This document shows, in pieces, positions 58,265-64,000 of a DNA stretch of 64,000 nt; position 1 is the stretch's first letter; each line of letters begins with the position of its first letter. Source of the DNA: Loxodes magnus (lineage: Eukaryota; Ciliophora; Karyorelictea; Loxodida; Loxodidae); contig CAMPDV010000113.1 in the NCBI GenBank assembly GCA_946699065.1, positions 558,001 through 622,000 of the forward strand, read 5' to 3'. The notes under the pieces were generated by a model. That model was not told where the DNA came from. It searched no databases and saw only the letters and a program-made list of their open reading frames with translations. A program made the position numbers and the translations under genes.

Positions 58265-58580
58265 AATAAATAGGGAGGAGCAATCCTCCAACTGAAACTG
58301 ACTTAAACTCTGGTGAAAGAAAGCTCCTCATGGGTGGAGAACAGCTAAAAATCTTGATGGGAGCCAAGAGAAGAGAAGATCGAAGAGGCATCAAGTAGCA
58401 TTGATGATGAAAGATACCAGATACTAAGATCTCTTAGGGTAGGCCTCCGATCACGGCCCTATAGAAGACAAAACTCACAAGGGAATGCTATCACATGGAA
58501 GATTTCGGCAAGGAATTTTTTAACTTTAAAAATCTTTATTAAAGAGCTGCGCATCATTGAGGTGCTACGCGCTCTATTTT
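58265..58580 (+). mobile_element. Non-coding retroposon-like insertion with terminal hairpin (copy 4 of 4)
   Basis: A GC-richer block (from gggaggagcaatcctcc, itself a GGAGG/CCTCC hairpin) inserted into the duplicated segment: the paralogous sequence at 46160-46220 lacks it. It ends in the bulged hairpin 58543-58575. The body differs from those of the elements ending at 15190 and 55632. The exact duplication at the ends is not clear because the flanks are A/T runs. Confidence 0.6.
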
Positions 58581-58821
58581 CAAATTTATTTATTTATCCT
58601 TTTTATAAAATTTTAAAAGTATAAAGTCATTCAATTACATTTATATTTTCGTTTTATATTTTAAGAAAAATTTCAATCTGGAAAAATATTTTCCAATTTT
58701 TATTGATGCAAAAAGCAAAAGAATCCAATATTAAGTTCAATTGAATATTTCAAATAGGGCTTAGAAATAATAAATTTAAATTTAACTAAAATAGTCTTTT
58801 GCCATCTTTTCATTGTTGGAA

Positions 58822-60440
58822 TTGCTTCCTTCAATTCAAGATGTTATAATGTTATTTAAAAGTTTTCCATTTTTTCACACTCTCATTTTCATCTTCTTCT
58901 TCAGCTTGATCATCTTCTTCATCAGTTTATTCCTTCTATTCTTCCTTTTACTCTTCATGTCCTTCTTGCTCCTCTTTATCTTCCTCATTCTCTTCATCTT
59001 TTTCTTAATCTTTAACTTCTTCTCCTTTAGTTGCAGAATTTTCTAAACAATCATCTTTTTCCAGTTCAAATAATTCTAATCTCCTTTTAATTAACATCCT
59101 ATAAAAAAATTTTATTTGTAGATCAATGTATTCTAATTTGTTTTTTGGAAATTAATTGATATAGTTTTGGTCATATGTTATTAGTCTTCTAATATCGCAT
59201 TATCCAATCTTTACTATTATCCATTTCCGCATGTCTATATAGCAAACACAATCCAGAATATGCTCAAACTTATAAAATTCTCCACAAATGCCTTGGGGAT
59301 TCTCGATAGAATAATGTCTGTCTTGAAGGTTTTTTCGAAAGTTGTAGCTTAATGTTCTGAGTTTGTATATACTAATTATTTCTCTTCGATATTATTTATT
59401 TAATTTTTGATAGGTAATTTACGGGAATTATTATTATTATTAGAATAACTTATAAATAACTTTGCAGTGGGGATCCTTTTTAGTCTTTAAGTGGTTACTT
59501 TATGAAATTAATGTTGAATCTTACTTTTAACATATTTCGTAAGAGTATTAATGCTACTATTATATTCCTAACTATTAATATCTATTTCAAAATATTCAGA
59601 TAGTCTTGCTACTTAGTCTCTATATTAATAACCTTCTTATCAGTTATTCTTAAAAAGAAATCCTATTGCTGATAAAGGATGATTAATACTTTCTTAGCGT
59701 ATTTTGTAAAAAAATAAAAAAAAACTCAGAGCCATTATATGCTTAAATGGCATTCAGTTAAGATCTATATAACAAGACTCATTAAAAGTATTTTCAGGTG
59801 CTTAAATGGCTTTTCTTGCTATTAGTCTCATTCTTTTATCAATTTATTTAATGTTGTAGTAATTCCATTTTATATTGGCCAAGGTACTAATTCTCCTCCA
59901 TATTTTGCCTTAGGAAGTGTGAACATTTTACAAAAAGTCTTAAAATGTCAAGGTGTCACGTTTTTATACCTTGATAAAGTAAATACTGCGTTCTTCATAG
60001 CAGACAGATATTTAACTGAGACCTATTTGCAGTGATTAATTAAATCCTTTTTTAATGCAGAGTTCCTTCTAAATATGAAACTTGCTATTTTTGAGGAATA
60101 GCCTGATTTCCAATCTTCAATTTTAAATTTTCCTCTTTTTAGAAATAATAAATTAGTTCACATTTAACTTAAAGAAAGTTAAAAGATAAAACATTCTAAT
60201 ACTAATAATGAATATGATGCTTTGTATTTGTTAGGAGCTTATTAATAATTTAGGAATAAAATAATGAAGATAATTTATACTGATACATTTCAGATAAACA
60301 AAGAAGAGCTTCGATAAGGAATTTACTATAATAAAAATTTGGAAATTTAATTAGTATTTTTGTTAGCTTCATCTTCTTCTTTCCAAGTTCAGAAAGAAAT
60401 CCATCGTAATAATCAATTTGGTAGAAAATTGTTTGCATAG
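58822..60440 (-). pseudogene. LINE reverse transcriptase (ORF2) relic with acidic C-terminal tail
   Basis: Minus strand. In order, across several frames: VKCELIYYF, LKIGNQAIPQKQQVSYLEGTL (end of RT palm, about 60160-60090), KYLSAMKNAVFTLSRYKN, PWHFKTFCKM, LPKAKYGGELVPWPI (thumb), APENTFNESCYIDLNWMPF, then a C-terminal zinc-finger-like GICGEFYKFEHILDC (about 59290-59245). A Glu/Asp/Lys-rich tail follows (about 59030-58870), ending at TGA near 58822. At least three frameshifts, so inactive. The YxDD box lies upstream and is not recognisable. By family this is a non-LTR retrotransposon ORF2. The plus-strand ORF at 58813-59046 and the minus ORF at 60250-60438 are shadows or parts of it. Confidence 0.7.
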
Positions 60441-60444
60441 GAAA

Positions 60445-61450
60445 TCAAGTTAAAAGAGAGTAAAGAGACTTCTATATCTTTTTAATATTATAACTATGAA
60501 AGGCAAAGTAAATATTTTTACAATATTTATTTATTAAAAATATCAATCAATTTAGTGTAAAAGTTTACAAATCTAGAATCAGAAAAAAATAGTGAAGAAT
60601 TTATTGGTAGATTTTATCTTATGATAATATATTAATAAACTAAACTTAAAAGATCTATCAATAAAAAACATAAATCAATATTCGTGTTGAAAGGATGAAA
60701 TTAAAACTTTAAAGAATAAAATATAGTTCTTTATATAGCATAATCACATATAGTTCTTTATGTGACTTAAAAAATTAGAAAATAATTAAATTTTCTTTCA
60801 AACAACCTAATATTTTTATTAACTAATTTATTAATTATTTCGAAATAAATTTCCACTCAAAAAATTACAGAAAAATACAGAATCCACAAAGAAATATTAT
60901 CTAAAATATCATTTAATTTTATAACTTAAAAAATTCAAATAAAATTTGAAGTTTAATAAAACTAAAATGTTTACAAAATAAAATCTTAGAAAATTATATA
61001 TAGCATTTCATTATTTTTCTAAACAACTAAAATTTTAAATTTAAATAAACATCTTACATTTATAATATTTTAAAAAGGCTAATTTTTTATATTAATATAT
61101 TTAAATAATATTTTTATCATAAATTGTTAACATTAGTGATTATATAAATTTATTTTAATATACCTATACTCAGATAAATAATCTTTTTGAATAATTTAAG
61201 GAAAAAAGGGTAAATTGAGCAAAAAGTTTAGATTAAATAATCTTTCTCATATTAAAATTAAATTTTATTTAAAATTGAAATTTCTTCATTTGATTCTCGA
61301 ATTTTCAAATCTTTAGAATTTGAATAATTAAAATTAAATATTTTTGTTATAATAAATAAGAATCTATTTATAAATAAAATAATAATTGCCAAATTATTAG
61401 AAAATTTTATTAAAATTAAAAGTAGTTTTAATTTAATATTTTAATAAAAA
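60445..61450. repeat. Third copy of the block preceding tRNA-Ser, AT-rich
   Basis: From about 60660, direct-orientation similarity to 40380-41150. Non-coding as far as seen; interrupted at 61455 by a subfamily B element. Confidence 0.6.
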
Positions 61451-61454
61451 AGTT

Positions 61455-62299
61455 AAAAAACTTTGTTAAAGCCTTAGTAGTCAGCCATCTGACATATTCT
61501 ATCAGCTTTTCTCCATTAGTTTGTCTTGAATTTCTACTAGGCTTAGTTAGGCGATATAGCACTTCATTAGTACACCATCCTTTGATATTCTGAATAGTTT
61601 TAGTCTTGCACGTAGCGTTCCTAATTATTTCTCCAAGGATTAAGATTTGAGTTAAAGAATTTTTTTCTAGAAATTTTTCCGCTTTATGTTGGATATATCC
61701 TAAATAGTTTTCTAAAAATATCTTATTTATTCTTTCTTTAAATTTCGCTTAGTTAGTAACAGTATTTTCATTGATGTTATTTATTGCACATGTAACTCTT
61801 TATTCTTCTTTTAAACTATTATTCTTGTAACACTTATTTAATTTAAATTTACTACTTATTTTAAATTAATGTTTATTTTTATTTTATTTTAGGCTTCATT
61901 TTCTATTTCCATAGGATCTGATTAATCCTGCTAAAACGAAAATGACGTTACCTGAATCTATTATTAAATTTAAAGAATTTTTTGTTCCAGCTTGCTTTCT
62001 ATTTCTTATGATGATTAATATTGTTTCTCAAGCAAAGACGTTATTAGTTTTTTTAATTTTTCTACTTTATCAGTGAGGTATCTATTTTTAAACATAAACT
62101 CTTTCAATGACTTAGATAATATTTCTATTTGAGTTTTTGTCGGAAGTTTTTTTAATTCTGGATTTCCAAGTGGTTAATGTTCGTCATATCAATCATATTT
62201 CTCACTTTCACTCATTGTAATTATTTCGCTTTTTTGTTTTTTAGAGAATTTTCCTGTTTAAATGTTTTGTTCAAAGTTCTGTTATTTCTTAGAAGCCAT
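61455..62299 (-). pseudogene. Gag-like retroposon, subfamily B, copy 2 (one frameshift)
   Basis: Inverted, closely similar copy of 13372-14215, ATG at 62299 (MASKKQQNFEQNIQTGKFSK). Here the knuckle (MCNKQHQWKYC) and tail (IYPTQSGKISRKKFF) are in one frame, but a 2-bp deletion after QSDPMEIENEA (near 61880) separates them from the N-terminal part. It interrupts the third copy of the duplicated block, so its insertion is younger than that duplication. Confidence 0.7.
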
Positions 62300-62565
62300 T
62301 TTATATATATAATATAATAATTTATAAAATATTAAATTTACTATATTTTTTTTAATAGCAAAAGCAAATAAAAAAACTTAACATTTAAAATTAAAATAAT
62401 TTAGATTGTAATAAAATATTAAATGAATTAAGTTAAATTTTAATTAAAATCTTAGATCTTTTGTTAATAAAATTTATAATCAGGATTTTATTCTATTTAT
62501 TTGAATATTTGAAAGTACAATATTTTAAATGAAAAGCTAATTTAAATAGAAGTGCTTATAAATAA

Positions 62566-62647
62566 GACACTATGGCCGAGTGGTTAAAGCGACAGACTCG
62601 AAATCTTTTAGGATATTCCCGTGCAAATTCAAATGCTGCTGGTGTTG
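62566..62647 (+). tRNA. tRNA-Ser (CGA), degenerate third copy
   Basis: Same 82-nt frame as the other two but with changes in the anticodon stem (TCTTT instead of TCTGT), variable arm, T stem (GCAAA/GCTGC) and a G-T end pair. Probably a tRNA pseudogene. Confidence 0.75.
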
Positions 62648-62649
62648 TT

Positions 62650-64000
62650 TTTGGTAATATTAAATAAAAATATTAATTTTAATAAACAAATTAAGAATCA
62701 AAAAGATTCATTAAAATCTATCTTTGTTCATGTTTATAATGAAAATAGCATTTTATTTTTTTAAATAATTATATTTTAATTATTTTAGGAATAAACAACT
62801 ATTTTAATATAATAAATATTATATAAGATAATAGAAATCCCTTTTATCTTGCTATATAAGCAGCACGAAATAAATACTTTACAAATTTACAATTAAAGAG
62901 AAATGGAAAAAATACAAAATTAATAATTTTAAATCTAATTTTCGGTGCTTTGCACAAGTAAATTTTAGTTTACCACTAAATATAACTAAATAAAGTAAAG
63001 ATACGCTTTATGAAATATTTATTTTTTGCTTATAATCACTCAAATAAGCAATTTAAAATATCCACATAATGATATACTTTTATATTTATTGATTAAATTA
63101 TCCTAAAGAATAGAATATAAAATTGCTTAAAATTATAAAAATATTAATTTTTTCTCTTAAATCGAATATATTATACAAGGCTGATAAAAATAGTTTAGTT
63201 TTAGCAAATTTATGCTATTTTTATAAAAAAAATATCTTAAAACTTTGTTAAATTGTTTTATAATTGAATTATTATAATTTTTCTATAAGCACTTTGAATA
63301 TTTTTAAAAAGCATAAGAAAATACTAAAAAATAAGTATAACTATAAAATATCTTCTTTATTTTTTTCATTTTATACATATAAATACAGTCTTTTATGTCT
63401 TTATGAAAGTTTTAATTTTAGAAATAAAAAATTAGTGATAAATGGAAATAAATTTAAAAGACTTATTATCTAAATGAAAAAATCTAAGTATTTAAACTTT
63501 TAATTTTATTTTAAAATTCCTTTGTTATAACATTTATACAACTACATTTAAAGACCAATTAATCAGTTTAAATTCAGGGAATAGAATAAAAATACTAAAT
63601 GCATATTCTTTTCATAATTCTAGTTTCTTATTTCTAAAATTTTTATAAGTAAGATAGACAATAAATTTTAGTTTTAAGGAAATAAATTTTGTATTACAGC
63701 CCTAAAATCATATGGTAACTTCGAATTTTTACAATAAAATGAATATTTTTAAGATTTGCACACTCTTATTAGATATGATAAGTTCTCTTAGAAGTTTTAT
63801 TTATTATTTGAATGGATTGATATATAAATTATAAAATAAAAAGGTAAATCTTTAAAGCATCAAATAAATAAAATTTTTTGATTTAACTAATTTAATAATA
63901 GTTTGAATGGTTTATAACTAGAAAAAGCGTTTAAAAGAAAATTAAAAATAGGTAAAACTAAAATTTTTCGTTTTAAAATTAGTTCTTTCATAGAAAAAAC
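62650..64000. repeat. Third copy of the region after tRNA-Ser, AT-rich
   Basis: Diverged direct copy of 41470-42960. No gene; short lysine-rich frames (e.g. 63264-63473) are not conserved in the other copies. Confidence 0.6.

Larger units (their letters stand above)
57400..58780. repeat. Third, inverted copy of the tRNA-Asn end of the right arm
   Basis: Matches 45990-47050 in inverted orientation, interrupted at about 58265-58580 by the hairpin-tailed element. Contains tRNA-Asn copy 4. Confidence 0.8.

Noticed and set aside
58813-59046. Hydrophobic plus-strand ORF rich in Phe/Leu/Ile
   Set aside because: It is the antisense of the Glu/Asp-rich tail of the LINE ORF2 relic.

Overview
The window looks like nuclear DNA of a ciliate that reads TAA and TAG as glutamine and TGA as both tryptophan and stop. 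The anchor is an intact beta-tubulin gene (17935..19287). Many of its Gln codons are TAA/TAG, its invariant Trp101, Trp344 and Trp397 are all TGA, and it ends at TGA. The F-box/LRR gene, the small membrane-protein genes and the tail-anchored coiled-coil gene also use TAA/TAG freely and end at TGA. This fits the karyorelictean code (NCBI table 27, Loxodes-like) better than Condylostoma (table 28), where all three triplets can stop. The DNA is very AT-rich and gene-poor. Standard-code ORFs are nearly useless here, so coding calls rest on homology between copies, recognisable motifs, phase-consistent translation and TGA ends. A plainly open frame is weak evidence under this code.

Layout. 0-10.5 kb: AT-rich DNA, a Gag-only retroposon with target-site duplications, a tail-to-tail F-box/LRR gene, tRNA-Ile(TAT), a small membrane protein gene and a broken beta-helix surface-protein gene disrupted by a ~316-bp SINE-like element. 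11-24 kb: Gag-like retroposon relics, a short two-TM protein gene followed by beta-tubulin, tRNA-Pro(AGG), a LINE reverse-transcriptase relic and the second SINE-like copy. 24.6-47.1 kb: a large diverged inverted duplication (arms about 24.65-30.96 and 41.27-47.05 kb). Each arm carries tRNA-Asn and tRNA-Ser(CGA), plus one copy of a coiled-coil, C-terminally anchored protein gene that is intact on the left and broken on the right. The spacer holds a divergent paralogue of that gene, another tRNA-Asn, a probable intact Gag-like element with 15-bp duplications, and a 5'-truncated one. 50-53 kb: an inverted, decayed duplicate of the two-TM/beta-tubulin locus. 53-64 kb: dense retroposon relics, LINE RT relics, and a rearranged third copy of the duplicated tRNA block.

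How it fits together. The cellular genes are few: tubulin, an F-box protein, small membrane proteins, the tail-anchored family and tRNAs. Most of the recognisable remainder is LINE-type retrotransposition: RT/thumb/C-terminal zinc-finger relics, a large family of free-standing coiled-coil plus CCHC-knuckle (ORF1/Gag-like) elements without RT, and short non-coding retroposons. Several of the non-coding ones end in the same bulged stem-loop. A 19-nt intron (GT...TAG) is well supported in the tail-anchored family and may occur elsewhere, so some apparent frameshifts could be unrecognised introns.
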